From positions 9,230,719 to 9,294,718 of the forward strand of contig JAQFVV010000036.1 in assembly GCA_028023455.1 (NCBI GenBank): 64,000 nucleotides of DNA. The letters are read 5' to 3'. Source of the stretch: Epiperipatus broadwayi (taxonomy: Eukaryota; Onychophora; Udeonychophora; Euonychophora; Peripatidae). The position numbers and the translations under genes are program-made. Numbering within the stretch: position 1 is the stretch's first letter; each line of letters opens with the position of its first letter. The notes under the pieces were generated by a model. That model was not told the DNA's origin. It worked only from the letters and a program-made list of their open reading frames with translations, and ran no database searches. Shown here in pieces: positions 36,481 to 50,886 of this stretch.

Positions 36481-38090
36481 ACTTATAAACGATTATGATA
36501 AGATTTAAATGGATTTCTAATTTGGCCTGACATTATCACCATTTATTAAAGAACGTTGGCGACTCTCAAAGAAATGTAATTTTCTGGAATTATTCATGAT
36601 GATTTAGTAAATACAAAACATATATATAAATTGGGAATTATTAAAACTAATACGTCAGCCATTTGCGAAGTTGTAGACCCCTGCATTACAATAAATGAAG
36701 CATTGAATGCGTGTCGATTTATATGAATGTAAAGTTATTTAGGAAAGTAAATATTAATGAAAATGGGACACGCATTCATTGTTTTAAGCGATCATAGATT
36801 TAAACTTTGAAATTTGAGACAATTATGAGCATGCAATAATTAAATAATAACTATAGATAAAAATGTAGATTATAGAAATATGCACCCAAGAAAGATAGAG
36901 TGAGGTAAGCTAGATTATTAGAGAAATTTACACATTAAATTAATTATTCAATTTTAGTTATACAAATGTTAGTTTTTACATTTTACAATTTAGATAAATA
37001 GTATGAAGAAAAGCTATAGCATATTATGAGAGTACTCTAGAGTTTGAACACAGACAGGTACCTGTTTTATAAGAAGTTTCCTTATTCCATGAGTTTAGCA
37101 GCAAAAAGTTCACGAGTGGCATGTCTTTCTTGTATTTAGATATTTCATTTAATTTCATGGCAGCAGCAGCTTTTTCATTTATTTCAGGCAGCAGATGTTC
37201 ATGGTGAATTTATGATGGGCAATGGAGAGTTCAGCATCCAATAGGCCATCTCCCAATGGAGAATAATCTAGATGATTTACTCGGTCATACCTTGGCAGGA
37301 ACAAATTATTTTTATATTTTTGGAGACTCTCAGTGATCGAGAGCAAAGCTAAAGTTTAAGTGAATGTCTCCAGCAAGTCTAATATGGCCTCTTTTCTTAT
37401 CTTGATCATTGACATTTTTGTTAAGATATTTTTAGTTTCTATTTAATCTGCCCTGAGGATAATCAATGCATTTAGTTGGTTTTTTTAATTAAAGAAAGCT
37501 GCCGTTCTATTGTTTACATTTTACATTTACTAATTACATTTTTGGGGAAATTTTCTTTAATTAATCTATTATCTATCACTGACCGATGCTTTTCAATTTC
37601 AAAGACAAAAAGGGAACATAAGATTATTTTAACTTTTAATTAGATATTACATCAGATATTTTTAGAATTATTATTAAACGAAATTTAAACAAAGCAATAA
37701 ATATGAACTTTATAATCCAAAATAAATTATTAAAATTATACAAAATTATATAACTAAAAGAAATCTAAATTATATTATTTTATCCCTATTTATTGCCTTT
37801 AATTTGAGATCGAAATGTGTGCATGTTTATGCTGAATTCTACATATATTTACACATTTTTAATATTGTTACACACACAATTCGATATCAAAAAGTTTAAA
37901 TTTGGGCGGGATAGACCGGTCAGTGAGAGATGACAGAAAAAGGTGAAACTTAAGATTCAAATACGAATCTTACTGTTTCACTATTAGTAGTTAATATGCT
38001 ATATACAAAGAATATGCATATAAGTGATCTTATTTGGATTATTTTATTTTTTAGTGGGTGAATTCTGTAGTACCTAAATTAGACTGTCCT
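36481..38090. other. AT-rich non-coding stretch
   Basis: A slightly less AT-rich part at 37.03-37.4 kb has no identifiable feature. Confidence 0.35.
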
Positions 38091-38149
38091 TTTACCCTGT
38101 CTCTGTTCTTATACAAATCTTTTTCAGATGGATCTTCCTCTCTGAGGTT

Positions 38150-38960
38150 GATCATTAACCATTTGAGCTACCCCTTTATTTTTTATATTGGGTATTATGT
38201 CACAACATGACTTCAAACACCTTGCACTAAAGGTCCCACTTGCTCCTTTCATGTTCTCCAGCAGGAATGCATTGTCCCCACATTTGTTCTTATAGTAATG
38301 GGTCCTTCATATAATAGAAAATCTTATATTGATTTTCAAATAGTTTACTGACACATGGTGTTTTGATCCAATCCTGCTCCCTGGTTTTGGATATATAAGG
38401 ATTCATAGGCCCTTTTTAGTTCCTCTTCTTTACCACATGTTCTAGATATATCCTGGAAAAGAACTGATTTTGGTCATGATTTATTGTTTCTGGCAAAGTG
38501 GGAGTGATGTTTTTACAGAGCCAGGGTCATCTGAAATGAAGTCATGCTGGAGTGAACCTGGTAAAATAATTTTTCTTCTGGTTCACCCAAATTTTGTGAT
38601 TGTATCCAGAGTATGTTCTAAAGAAGGGATTTAATTCCCTCATTACCCATTCACAGGGGTTTGACTGGGGATTCCTCATTGAGGTTAAGATATGCTTTAT
38701 GACATACTGGCACATCCCTCCTCTTCATAGTTTTGATGTTAATGCTGAATGGTGATCCATAGGGCATTTGTTGCACTCTGAAAGTCCTCTTGTCATACCC
38801 TGTAGGCAGAGATGTATTTTACAAATATATCATAAGTTACAAATAAAAGCCTATATTGATTAAAAATAGGTAAAGGTCCCTAATGATCTACTGTCAAAAG
38901 TTCATTTGGGCCCTTGATAGTATATGTGTGAAGGCCCCTTTATAAGATTGATTAGGTGGC
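38150..38960 (-). pseudogene. Ty3/Gypsy-type integrase core, decayed
   Basis: The minus strand preserves all three catalytic blocks of an rve integrase core. DH*GPLPIF...YRLLFVTYDIFVKYIS has the first Asp at 38886-38888. MDHHSALTSKL has the second Asp at 38755-38757. HILTSMRNPQSNPCEWVMREL has the Glu at 38650-38652. The second Asp and the Glu are exactly 35 codons apart in one frame, the D,D(35)E spacing of retroviral and Ty3 integrases. Downstream comes FFRTYSGYNHKIWV. In-frame stops (after DH and SKL) and at least one frameshift show it is dead. No reverse transcriptase or RNase H is seen upstream; that side (above 39.0 kb) is occupied by another repeat. An old internal fragment of an LTR retrotransposon. 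Confidence 0.82.
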
Positions 38961-39069
38961 TTATTCCCATTTATAGAATTACACAGGAAATTTGTGTTAG
39001 AAGGAAAATAACACATTTTTCTTTAATATGGACTGCTTGAAAGAAGATTTATTACATCTTACTCTTTGA

Positions 39070-39560
39070 ATCCTGAGTGGCTATTTTAAATTAAAAAAAA
39101 ATTACAGGACATATAATTTTAAATAAAATTTCTAATTTATTACAATAAATATAAATATATATATACATTTTTAGAAAGTGCAAATATGAAAGAATGTAAT
39201 AAAGCTGATAAAATAGTCATTACCAAAAAAAAAAAAAATAAAAAAAAGAGATTTTTTACATTTTTAAACATGTTTATTTTTACATTGGTTCAAAAATTCT
39301 CAATTTTGAAAGGTACAACTTAAAATTACAATTTCATAGAGAGCGTCATCACATGCATCTCCAAATGCTGAAAAAATATAATATGCCTTACCTGAGGTAA
39401 TTTTTCTATGCAAAAATTACAAAAACAGTGTGATTGGTAATTTCCATTTTTACTAGCTGCCCCAGATGTTCTACTTTTGCAACAGAGTATATTGCTAGAA
39501 ATGTTTGATTGTCCTTGCATGCAGGTATCTTTTAGAAATATGTTTGGTTTTTAGTGGGGA
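39070..39560 (-). repeat. Dispersed repeat E, copy 1, with an exon-like core
   Basis: The reverse complement matches 58.69-59.13 kb: a shared GTAGAACAT/ATTGAACATAT segment, GTTAGTAAAAA, a CTCAG|GTAAGG or GTAGGT donor-like junction, CTATGAAATTGT, TTTCAAAATTGAGA and GAAAGAATGTAATAAAGCTGATAAA. The frame before the junction reads KSRTSGAASKNGNYQSHCF then CNFCIEKLPQ, with closely spaced cysteines that might come from a zinc finger. Family unknown. Confidence 0.6.
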
Positions 39561-40026
39561 AAAATAACAGGAATAATTTACAAGATGTTAAAAACTTTAG
39601 TAAATTGTAATGTAATGTATAGTTTATTATATTATTATTATATATTACTTTTATTATATTATATTAGTAAAAAATGGTGTATGACCTAAAACGTGTATTC
39701 TTTTCAAGTAAATAAAATGTACTCAAAAAATAAATATCAAACAAAATTTTTTCCAAGATAAAATAAACAAAAAAAATCAAAAACTATCAAAATAAACAAA
39801 TTTATTACAAGCACTGATTATATATGTGTGTGGAAGATGAAATATGAGAGTGTATGGCTGAGGGTATATGATGAGTGTAGATGTGCATGTCTTTATATCA
39901 TTTAAATGTAGTCTAAAATTCTGTCATATATATATATATATATCAAATTCTATCATATATATATATATATATTTTTTGCATACATATATAATTCTATCGT
40001 GTATATATTGTTTTGTGTATATATAT

Positions 40027-42253
40027 TGTAACGATCTGGAGAAAGCGACTTAACGTAATCTGCACTACAGGGCGCCATCTAGGCATTTGAACCTAGAAAA
40101 ATTTATAAAGTAGGCAGATACGTAAGTCAAAAAAAAAAAATAATTTTTTTTTAAATATTTTGGTTCCGGTCGTTAGCCCATGTCACTAGCTCAGGGAGTA
40201 GCAGAGATTTAATAACATCATACCTTATCTAATTAGATTTCAACATTAAAAAATAAATAAAATAAGCCACTGCCAGTAATTAGCATACAAACATTTATTT
40301 ATGCACATATATATAAGATTTAAAATTATTTTATTATTAGTTTTACATTTTAACATTTAACATTATTTTTTTTAACTTTGATTTTTGACTTTAATTTACC
40401 TTTAATTACTATTACATTCTAATTTTACATTTTTATTAAGTTCGCACAGATGGGATTATAAAAGCTTGTTATAATAAGTTGCTATAGATCGGTTACATAG
40501 ATTACACGGTTAAAAACATTCCAAAGTAAACATAAGCGATCAAAATATAAAATTATTGATTACTGACAATTGCGGAGGGAAATTTATATGTAACCCAATA
40601 GTATTCACCATAAGATACTTGCATTGTCACCAATAACTTAAAAGACATCCGAATAAATACATTTTAGATACTCACCATAAGGTATCATGATTTATCGAAT
40701 GTCTATATATTTTGATCAAATATGAAAATGCAAAACATAGTTAACCGATAAACAATCCATGCAAGCGTCTATAAACAACTTAAATTTAATGCATTTTTAT
40801 TTAGAATCGAGTCTGAATACTACATAGATTTGCATTGAAATTAAAATATTCTATCCCTATTTAACCTTAGGCTAAAATTCGCAGTCAAACTGGCATCAAT
40901 CCATCTGATACATCGATGTATTCAATGTAATATGAAATACGGCAGCACCAAAAGAATTAAGAAAAGACATTGACTCTCAATCAGATAGGAATATTACATC
41001 TATCTAACGAGAAGACAATAAAAAAAAACTCCATAGAAAGGAACTGCGTTCTCCGTCTTATAATTCCTTCCATAGGCAAATGGGTGAGTGCGGCGTATCT
41101 ATAAACGATTCTGCCAGTAGCGAATCTCCGATTACATCTACTAACTACATCAATATATCCAATCCATTGACCCAATCTAACCACGACATAAATAACCTAA
41201 GATTACCCTCCCCTAATATAACTTTACAAATCTATACAGCCATTCACGCCCGACTTAAGTTTAACATTTTTATAATTAATTTAACGGAAAACAAAAATTA
41301 TAATAAAACTTAAAGAACAAAAAATAAATAAATGGAAATGATTTTTTTACAAAATAAATACATTAAATAAAATTATAACTAATTAATAAATAATGTTGGT
41401 CAGATAGAATAATATTGCAATCATTTAAATCTGGAAAGTCTTTAATTTACTGTTCATAAATTTTAAAGTTCTTACAGTTATTTAAATAGTTCATCTTCAT
41501 ATATTCCTTGCCATTTGAACGTGAATTCCCACGTCGTCCAAAGATTGGTATCCTGTTGGCCGATTTATTTATCCATCCGGAGATTTTTTAGTGTAGTTGG
41601 TCCTCAATGTAGAAATGATGGTTCATTTTTCTTCCTTTCTTAGCAGAACTGAAGGGATTGAAGCTGTGCATCTTTTTCAATCCCCTCAGCACTAACACCT
41701 AGCTGTTACATCATAATAATCATCCATAACTAGTCACTGATTAATAATTTCCAAATTTTCCTTTTATATTAATGTGAAGGATTGAATTTACATTACGTCA
41801 CCGATGCGATGGTCCTTTCACTGCGGTCCGATTCCATAGGGATTTCTTCTTATTTGCTAACAGTTTCTATTGTTTTCTTATCTGACCGGTGTTTTTTACA
41901 TTTAAATGCCGAAGGCTGGTTTACATTTAACTAATTAACAATCATTTCCATTTCTGATTAATTAACCTGTTTTCCAAATCAAAAATATATTTAAAGATAA
42001 ATTTAAAGATATAATTTCATCTCCAAATCTTTTTAAAATTTAGTTTTAAAATACTTTTTCTTTAATAAAGTTTTATTTTAATAATTTTTCATTATCTGTG
42101 CAATTTAATCAATATATAAGAGTTTAAGATGATATTTAATTTCAATTTTTAATTCTTAAAGAAAATTTTTAAATGCGAACTTTTTAATTTACTTTCATGT
42201 TTAATAAATTTAAAAAAACAACAACAATGTAACGAACGTCTATGCTCGTTACA
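40027..42253. mobile_element. Candidate LTR-like unit, TGTAACGA...TCGTTACA
   Basis: The ends form an 8-bp terminal inverted repeat of the TG...CA type. A TTTATAAAGTAG TATA-like motif lies about 80 bp inside the left end, after GGGCGCCATCTAGG. Flanks are ATATAT on both sides, which fits a 4- or 6-bp duplication but is uninformative in AT repeats. The inner 41.04-41.32 kb is GC-richer with overlapping frames on both strands (41080-41313 plus; 40981-41184 minus), without known motifs. It could be a large solo LTR or a coincidence. Confidence 0.35.
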
Positions 42254-42563
42254 ATATATATGTAAGAGTTATAAACTAGGTCAAAAATAATATAAAAAAA
42301 TGTTTTTATATTATTCAAATGTATTTTATCATATATATATATATTATTTCTACTTTTATATATATAAAAAAGTAATAAAAACTAGGTCACCAAACTAATT
42401 CAAAAAAAAGTTTTTACATCATTCAAATGTGTTTTTAGCTAAAATTCATCGTATATAAAAAAGTTTCTAAAACTAGGTCAGAAAAATAATATCAAATAAA
42501 TATTTTTATATTATTCAAATATATTCTATCATATATATTATTTCTATATACATTTAATTATAG

Positions 42564-44404
<1,841 letters not shown>

Positions 44405-44508
44405 TACTCGATTGAAAAATGATACCCGACTAATTTCCGTTTTCTTTTTTCTTTTTTGGGGACAGTAATGAATCAGTAAGTGGGTTGTTTTTTGTTAAGT
44501 CTGTCTAT

Positions 44509-44519
44509 ATAAAAAGGGT
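44509..44519. repeat. Left target-site duplication of the RTE element
   Basis: ATAAAAAGGGT, identical to 47820-47830. Confidence 0.95.
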
Positions 44520-44539
44520 CATCATCATCATCATCATTA

Positions 44540-47527
44540 TCAACCATTATCAATCCACTGCAGGATGAAGGTCTCTCCAAGTTTAATCCATCTTCTCCGA
44601 TCTTTAGCTTCTCTTCTCCACATCACCCCTACACATTTTCTTATTTCATCCATCCATCTTACATGTGGTCTCCTTCTGGGTCTTTTACAATCTCTTGGAA
44701 TCCAGTTTAAAATTTCAATTGTCCATCTATTATCATCTCTTCTAGCAATATGTCCAGCCCAACTCCACTTCAATCTTTTAATTTTTTCAATGAGGTCAGT
44801 AACACCTGTTTGTTCTCTTACCCATACATTGCGTTTTCGATCTCTTCTTGTTACTCCCAACATACATCTCTCCATACTTCTTTGAGTGGTCTGAAGTCTC
44901 TGTATTGATCTTCTATTAAGTGTCCAAGTCTCAGATCCATAAGTAAGAACTGGTAAAACACATTTGTTAAAAACCTTCCTTTTCAAACACATAGGCATAT
45001 TTCCTTTTAATATCAAGTTATTTCTACCAAAAGCACTCCAACCAAGTTTAATTCTATGATTAATTTCCTCTATTATGTTTCCATCTGTATTAATAATCTG
45101 ACCAAGGTATTTGTAACTCTTAACTTCTTCTAATTCATCATAATCAATCTTTATTTTCATATTTTGAGCAAATCGATTAAACATTACTTTAGTCTTTTTA
45201 ACATTTATCTTTAGTCCTACTTTCCTACTTTCATCTGATAACTCCTGCAACATTTCCTGCAGCTCGGAAGCATTATTTGCAAAAACAACTACATCATCTG
45301 CGAAATCTAAATGACTTAAATAATCTCCATTTACTTTCACTCCTTTAGTTTCCCATTTTAATCCACAAAATACTTCTTGCAGCACTGCTGTAAAAAGTTT
45401 TGGAGATATGGAGTCACCTTGTCTTACACCTTTCTCAATGTTGACTTTCCCAGTATCATTATGTAATCTAATTGTTGCTGTTGCATTTTTATAAATATTC
45501 TTTAAAATATGACAATATCCTGGATCTATACCTTGATGATCCAATGCTTTAATCACTGAAGAAATGTTTATAGAATCAAATGCCTTTTCATAATCTACAA
45601 ATCCAAAACATAATGACAACTCATATTCATTTGTCCTTTCTATAACTTCTCTCAATACTTGAATATGATCTACTGTACTAAAACCACTTTTAAATCCAGC
45701 TTGTTCTCTTGGTTGGTGAAAATCCAAGGTTCTCTGTAGACGAGTTGTAATTATCTTGGTAAAAATTTTATATAAAACTGATAAAAGGCTGATAGGTCTG
45801 TAATTTCTAATATCTTCTTTATCACCTTTTTTAAATATTAATATTATTACTGCATTCTTCCAATCATCCGGTACATCTTTATCATTTAGACATTTGGTAT
45901 ATAACTTTGCTAATATTTTTTCTGTTTCTTCACCTGCTTCTTTTAATATATCAATTATAATTCCATCATTACCTGGAGCCTTTCCTTTTTTCATACATTT
46001 AATTGCATTTCTCACTTCTTCATTTAAAATTCTGGGCAATTCGGAAGATGTAATAGATATAGGAGGTACTTGTTCTTTATTACTATATAATTCTTGATAA
46101 AAATCTTCTACCAATTTCATAATGTCATCCCTCTTTTTAGTAATAATTCCATCTTTTTTCCTTATTGCAGATATAAATTTCCTACCAATACCAAAATGTT
46201 GTTTTACATTCTTAAGACTTTTATTTTCTTCTACAGCTTTTCTTGCTAGTTCACAGTTATACTTTCTTATATCATTTTCAACTCTTTTCCGCACCATTTT
46301 ACAAAATTCGAGATATTCAATTCTTTTTAATGCATCATTCTTGCATATCTTCATATTCCTTCTTTTCTTCATAAGTTCTCTAGTCTCAGTAGAAATTTTA
46401 TTAGTCAATTGCTGCTTTTTTCTACCAGCTATCTTTGTTGCAGTTTTTAAAAGTGTATCAGTTATTTTCATATTAATTTCATTCAAATCTGAATCATGTT
46501 CAAAATCTACTAATACTTGAAACCGATTTGTAAGTTCTAATTTAAATTCATTAGAATGTTTCTGAAGATTAGGAATATCAACTGTAAATATAGTTTTTCT
46601 TAATAATTTTTGTCTCTCTAGTTTTACATTAACATGTATCTTACCCCTTACTAATCGATGATCACTTCCTGTGTTAAATTTATTAAGAACATTACAATCT
46701 TGAAATATGTATTTCCTGTTAGTCAAAATATAATCCAATTCTGCTGTACCTTCATTTGGATGCTTCCATGTCCATTTCCTTCTAACATTTTTCTCAAAAA
46801 AAGAATTCATAATATAAAGTTTTTCCTTCTCTGCAAACTCCACAAGTCTATGTCCTCTCTCATTTCTATTACCATAACCAAAATTACCTACAACACTTTC
46901 ATCTTTCATTTGTTTACCAATTCTAGCATTAAAATCTCCCATAACAATTTTAAAATGTTGTTTACTCTGATCAAAAGCCTTTTGTACATCCATATAAAAA
47001 TCTTCTACTACTTCATCACTGTGAGAACTTGTTGGGGCATAAACCTGAATTATCTGCATTTGATATCTGCTATTAAGTTGTATAACTAATCTTGCCACTC
47101 TGTCTGATACACCATCAATCTCCACAATATTGTTCTTCCACTTTTTATTTATAATGAATCCTACTCCACTTGTATTTCCAATATTTGTGCCTTTATAATA
47201 GAGCATATGTCCACTTTTTAAATCAATTGTCTCTTCACCTTTTCTTCTAACTTCACAAAGTCCAATAATATCCCATTTAATATAAGAGAGTTCTTCTTCT
47301 AATTCTTGCAATCTTCCTTCACTTGAAAGTGATCTGCAGTTGTAAGTACCTAAATAAAAAGTCGTCATCAAATGGCAGCCTGGGTCCGCCTCCAGGATAT
47401 TCTTAGCACCCTCCGCCTTCGGCCACCAACCGCTGCCTTGGTTGGTGACTTTACAGCCTCCTGGGATTAAGGGCCATGCTTTATTTTTGTCTGTCATAAT
47501 TGTATAATTGGGAAAAATCTTTATCAT
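44540..47527 (-). CDS. RTE polyprotein: AP endonuclease and reverse transcriptase
   Basis: 995 residues, uninterrupted. The N-terminal endonuclease (about 57-295) keeps its active-site blocks: LGTYNCRS (N63), GLCEVRRKG (E92), QVYAPTS (Y163), GDFNARIG (D198, N200), ELDYILTN (D265) and GSDHRLVRG (D289, H290). A linker of about 200 residues, rich in K and R, precedes the reverse transcriptase (about 510-815): [45 protein letters not shown] (D645), [17 protein letters not shown] (D744, D745) and KYLGQII. The C-terminal region has [23 protein letters not shown] and [11 protein letters not shown], typical of RTE elements often mislabelled craniofacial development protein 2-like. The protein nicks target DNA and copies its own RNA there (target-primed reverse transcription). 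Start codon: M1 opens the frame; M11 or M54 (just before the endonuclease) are alternatives. No catalytic residue I can check is missing. Confidence 0.96.
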   Translation of the reverse strand: MIKIFPNYTIMTDKNKAWPLIPGGCKVTNQGSGWWPKAEGAKNILEADPGCHLMTTFYLGTYNCRSLSSEGRLQELEEELSYIKWDIIGLCEVRRKGEETIDLKSGHMLYYKGTNIGNTSGVGFIINKKWKNNIVEIDGVSDRVARLVIQLNSRYQMQIIQVYAPTSSHSDEVVEDFYMDVQKAFDQSKQHFKIVMGDFNARIGKQMKDESVVGNFGYGNRNERGHRLVEFAEKEKLYIMNSFFEKNVRRKWTWKHPNEGTAELDYILTNRKYIFQDCNVLNKFNTGSDHRLVRGKIHVNVKLERQKLLRKTIFTVDIPNLQKHSNEFKLELTNRFQVLVDFEHDSDLNEINMKITDTLLKTATKIAGRKKQQLTNKISTETRELMKKRRNMKICKNDALKRIEYLEFCKMVRKRVENDIRKYNCELARKAVEENKSLKNVKQHFGIGRKFISAIRKKDGIITKKRDDIMKLVEDFYQELYSNKEQVPPISITSSELPRILNEEVRNAIKCMKKGKAPGNDGIIIDILKEAGEETEKILAKLYTKCLNDKDVPDDWKNAVIILIFKKGDKEDIRNYRPISLLSVLYKIFTKIITTRLQRTLDFHQPREQAGFKSGFSTVDHIQVLREVIERTNEYELSLCFGFVDYEKAFDSINISSVIKALDHQGIDPGYCHILKNIYKNATATIRLHNDTGKVNIEKGVRQGDSISPKLFTAVLQEVFCGLKWETKGVKVNGDYLSHLDFADDVVVFANNASELQEMLQELSDESRKVGLKINVKKTKVMFNRFAQNMKIKIDYDELEEVKSYKYLGQIINTDGNIIEEINHRIKLGWSAFGRNNLILKGNMPMCLKRKVFNKCVLPVLTYGSETWTLNRRSIQRLQTTQRSMERCMLGVTRRDRKRNVWVREQTGVTDLIEKIKRLKWSWAGHIARRDDNRWTIEILNWIPRDCKRPRRRPHVRWMDEIRKCVGVMWRREAKDRRRWIKLGETFILQWIDNG

Positions 47528-47819
47528 TTACACAAACATTCATTCTGCCTTATCAGGCACTGAGAAGAAAGACCATCGTGTTTCTTGATCTTAAACTCAG
47601 AGGTAAAAAGCCAATAAACTCACCACGCTGGCTAATGCGTGTTGGTGAGCAGCCCATCCATGTTCGTATACTATATGAATAAACATATAGTAATAACAGC
47701 TGCAACGACAAGAACGTATGGAGTGGACATTAGGAATTTGCCCTGCTCGGTTCCTTTAAGGCCTCCAAGAGGAATCAAAGGGTCTCCTTTCAGTTAATAG
47801 CAAACTCCTTTCTGCAGCC
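47528..47819 (-). promoter_or_regulatory. 5' region of the RTE element
   Basis: It starts GGCTGCAGAAAGGAG on the minus strand and contains a strong hairpin near 47667-47691 (ACTATATG...CATATAGT). It should hold the internal promoter. I looked for hammerhead or HDV-like ribozyme cores and could not support one. Confidence 0.5.
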
Positions 47820-47830
47820 ATAAAAAGGGT
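47820..47830. repeat. Right target-site duplication of the RTE element
   Basis: ATAAAAAGGGT, identical to 44509-44519. Confidence 0.95.
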
Positions 47831-48200
47831 ACCATTATTGAAATACTAAATTTAAAAATGATAGCCGACTAATTTGTGTTTCTTTTGACAGTAATTAATC
47901 AGAAAGTGGGTTTCTTTCTTTTTTTTTTTGGTAAATCTTCTGTATATATAAAAATAAACAAACCGTAATTCAAAGACTCCATTGAAAAAAATCAAACCCC
48001 GTTGAATTTGCTTTTTTTTAAAGACAGTAATTAATCAGGAACTGGGTTGTTTATGTTAGTGTGTAGATATAAAAACTAATCTTATTTTGAAATAATAAAT
48101 GTAATAAAACAAAAAAAAATAATACCCGACTAATTTTATTTTTCAGACAAGTAATTTCTAATAATTAGACAGTGGGTTGTTTTTGTTTGTGCATATATAT

Positions 48201-48834
48201 ATATAGCGAAAGTAACTGGTCACGGACGAATTCTCGCGAAAACATATTTTCGCGTGATCCTTTATTTTTTTTCCCTTTCGTACCCTTAAAAGCAATTTTT
48301 GAGGGTTACCTTTTCGTAATGGAATCTTCAGGACATTATTACTAAACTTACAACAGTAAAGTAAGTTACAACACATAAAAAAAAATAGACGTCTTATCAA
48401 ATTTAAAAAAACTACGACTGCTTCAAAGACACACACTCTCTCACGAAACTACAGAGAAAATAGATATTCTACTATTACGAGAAAATGATGAACAAAATCG
48501 ACTATTATGGCAGCCAATCAAGGCATTTCTTTCTCTTTGCTTTTAGCATAGAAAAAAAAGCCATAACCGGCAGCCGTCAGGAACTCTTTCTGTGTTTTAT
48601 CATAGAAAGAAGTCTCTTTGTGTTGGTTTCTGTCACCGTCACCTTCTCCGTCCAATATAACGTGAGGACTTTCTGCGTTTATAATGTAGAAAAATTCCTC
48701 TTTGGTTGGGTGAAGGCCTGTGAAACAGTATATTTCTAGGAATTTATCTAGAAGTTGCGACATCTTAAGGTGAACACCAAGGATGAGAAAACAACCCATA
48801 TATGTATATATAATGTTATGTATGTAGTTTGTAT
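48201..48834. other. Non-coding stretch before the Merlin element
   Basis: Less AT-rich, with opposing short frames at 48.49-48.80 kb (both 84-93 codons) that have no recognisable domain. Confidence 0.35.
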
Positions 48835-49299
48835 TTACAGTAGTCCAGTATTTACCTTGCTATGACGATATTAGCCTGAAGGCATACTACTCTAACCACC
48901 CGATTTTTAAGATAACGTCACCTAGTGATTTGCGGACAAATGTAATCGCTAAAATTTTTCGGCATATCACGTGGTGACGTTACGTCAAAGATCTCTAGAT
49001 TAGACTAGGATGCCCTCAGGGTAATGTCGTCATAGAAACGAAGAGCGGGGGGAAGGCACGTGGTACAGGGTCATGAGGTCAAAACGGAGAAAAAGACACG
49101 TGGTACAGAACAATGCCGGCGGCGTCCATCCTGAAAAAAAAAATGGTAAAATTAATAAATAGGACACAAAATAGTGATATGCGGCAAAAGAAGATTAAAA
49201 ATAATATATACATCATGAATAATTAACTAAAATTGGATGCAAAATATGAAAATGTAAGATAAATATCACTACAAAATTAATAAGTACAAACTGCGAGTC

Positions 49300-50485
49300 C
49301 ACAAATCCTGAAAAAAAAAATTAATAAATAGGACACAAAATAGTGATATGCGGCAAAAAAAGATTAAAAATAATATATACATCATGAATAATTTAAGTCA
49401 TCTTAAAAGTACTATATCAATTTTAAAAAACTTATCATAAAGTGAAAACTGCGAATCTACAAATAACTGCGAGTTTACAAATATTAATTTTCTTTTTTTA
49501 AAAACATATAAAGTGCGAGTCCTGAATTAATAATTCTGCAAGTATTCAAATAATAATTTTGTCGTCTTAAAAAAACCTGTCATAAAGTGAAAACTGCGAG
49601 TCTACAAATATTAATTTTCTTTTTTAAAAAATGTATAAAGTGCGAGTCCTGAATTAATAATTCTGCAAGTATTCAAATAATAATTTTGTCGTCTTAAAAA
49701 AAACCTATCATAAAGTGAAAACTGTGAGTCTACAAATATTAATTGTCTTTTTTAAAAAACGTATAAAGTGTGAGTCCTGAATTAATAATTCTGCAAGTAT
49801 TCAAATAATAATTTTGTCGTCTTAAAAAAACCTATCATAAAGTGAAAACTGCGAGTCTACAAATATTAATTTTGTCTTTTTTAAAAAACGTATAAAGTGC
49901 GAGTCCTGAATTAATAATTCTGCAAGTATTCAAATAATAATTTTGTCGTCTTAAAAAACCTATCATAAAGTGAAAACTGCGAGTCTACAAATATTAATTT
50001 TGTCTTTTTTAAAAAACGTATAAAGTGTGAGTCCTGAATTAATAATTCTGCAAGTATTCAAATAATAATTTTGTCGTCTTAAAAAAAACCTATCATAAAG
50101 TGAAAACTGCGAGTCTACAAATATTAATATTCAAATAATTTTGTCGTCTTAAAAAAACCTATCATAAAGTGAAAACTGCAAGTCTACAAATATTAATTTT
50201 GTCTTTTTTAAAAAACGTATCATAAAGTTCGAGTTCAGAAGTAATAATTCTGCAAGTATTCAAATATTAATTGTCTTTTTTTTAAAAAAAAAACCATCTT
50301 AAAGTGAAAACTGTGAGTCTACAAATCATAATTCAGTCATCTTAAAAGTACTATATAAATTTAAAAAAACCTATCGTAAAGTGAAAACTGCGAGTCTACA
50401 AATATTAATTTTGTCTTTTTTAAAAAACATATCATAAAGTGCGAGTCCAAAAGTAATAATTCTGCAAGTATTCAAATAACTACGA
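49300..50485. repeat. ~122-bp tandem array inside the Merlin element
   Basis: Seven to nine units contain AAGTGAAAACTGCGAGTCTA, CAAATATTAATTTTGTC, GTGCGAGTCCTGAATTAATA and CTGCAAGTATTCAAATAATA. Several are near-identical, others shortened. A separate direct pair (49143-49220 and 49318-49395) shares GGACACAAAATAGTGATATG just to the left. Confidence 0.9.
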
Positions 50486-50583
50486 ATAAAAACTACTGTA
50501 ATTTATAAGGAAAATAAAAGATAAATTTCACAACAAAATGCATACTTACCCAAATAACGATTACTGCGGTGGACTGAGCTGGC

Positions 50584-50886
50584 TTATATGTTGTAGAATT
50601 GCACCAAAATGACCATCTTTGTAGGTACGCCTCCACATAGAGTTTTGTCTATTTCCACAATTGTGTTAGGGCCTCCGATTTTCCGCCTTTCATTATGTAA
50701 CAGCTTCCATGCACATACTTCGTGGAGATAGTTGTTCCAGTCAATCACAGTCTTATCCACCATTTCTAACTGGTCAGCACAAAATAGGATAGACGTTAAT
50801 TCTCTGGACCAACAATATATAAAACGGAGAGCCGTTACGAAGGATATTCTGGAGCCTTCAAACCATGTGCCTTTTCTTATGGGAGT
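50584..50886 (-). pseudogene. Truncated Merlin transposase (ISXO2/IS1016-like)
   Basis: An open minus-strand frame of 100 codons without its own ATG reads TPIRKGTWFEGSRISF, then ALRFIYCWSRELTSILFC, TVIDWNNYLHEVCAWKLL and KIGGPNTIVEIDKTLC. These are the hallmark N-terminal and first catalytic blocks of Merlin/ISXO2-like transposases; VEID carries the first catalytic acid. After TLC the sequence leaves the family and stops within 17 codons, so the remaining catalytic residues are missing. A one-base length change in a T-run near 50886-50893 breaks the frame to the upstream exon. The related sequence 51048-51153 has that junction in frame and repeats the first ~16 residues, so the start exon is duplicated. 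Confidence 0.85.

Larger units (their letters stand above)
44520..47819 (-). mobile_element. Full-length RTE-clade non-LTR retrotransposon
   Basis: A 3.3-kb element on the minus strand between perfect 11-bp duplications (44509-44519, 47820-47830). It has a ~292-bp 5' region (47819-47528), one 995-codon ORF, and about 20 bp after the stop made of (TGA/GAT)n. Compact size, a single APE-RT ORF, almost no 3' UTR and a short-repeat tail instead of poly(A) are RTE hallmarks. The intact ORF and identical TSDs indicate a young, possibly active copy. A truncated relative lies at 23.3 kb. Confidence 0.95.
44405..48200 (+). repeat. ~125-bp degenerate tandem array, split by the RTE insertion
   Basis: Four units share CCCGACTAATTT (or GCCGACTAATTT), GACAGTAAT-AATCAG, AGTGGGTTGTTTTT and a TATATAAAAA end. 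One lies left of the insertion (44405-44519) and three right of it (about 47831-48200). Without the insertion they would be contiguous. Confidence 0.75.

Noticed and set aside
44565-47089. Several 67-143-codon plus-strand frames over 44.5-47.1 kb
   Set aside because: All lie antisense to the intact RTE polyprotein and show no domains.
47528-47819. Self-cleaving ribozyme at the RTE 5' end
   Set aside because: No hammerhead core (CTGATGA...GAAA) or convincing HDV-type pairing could be found by eye.
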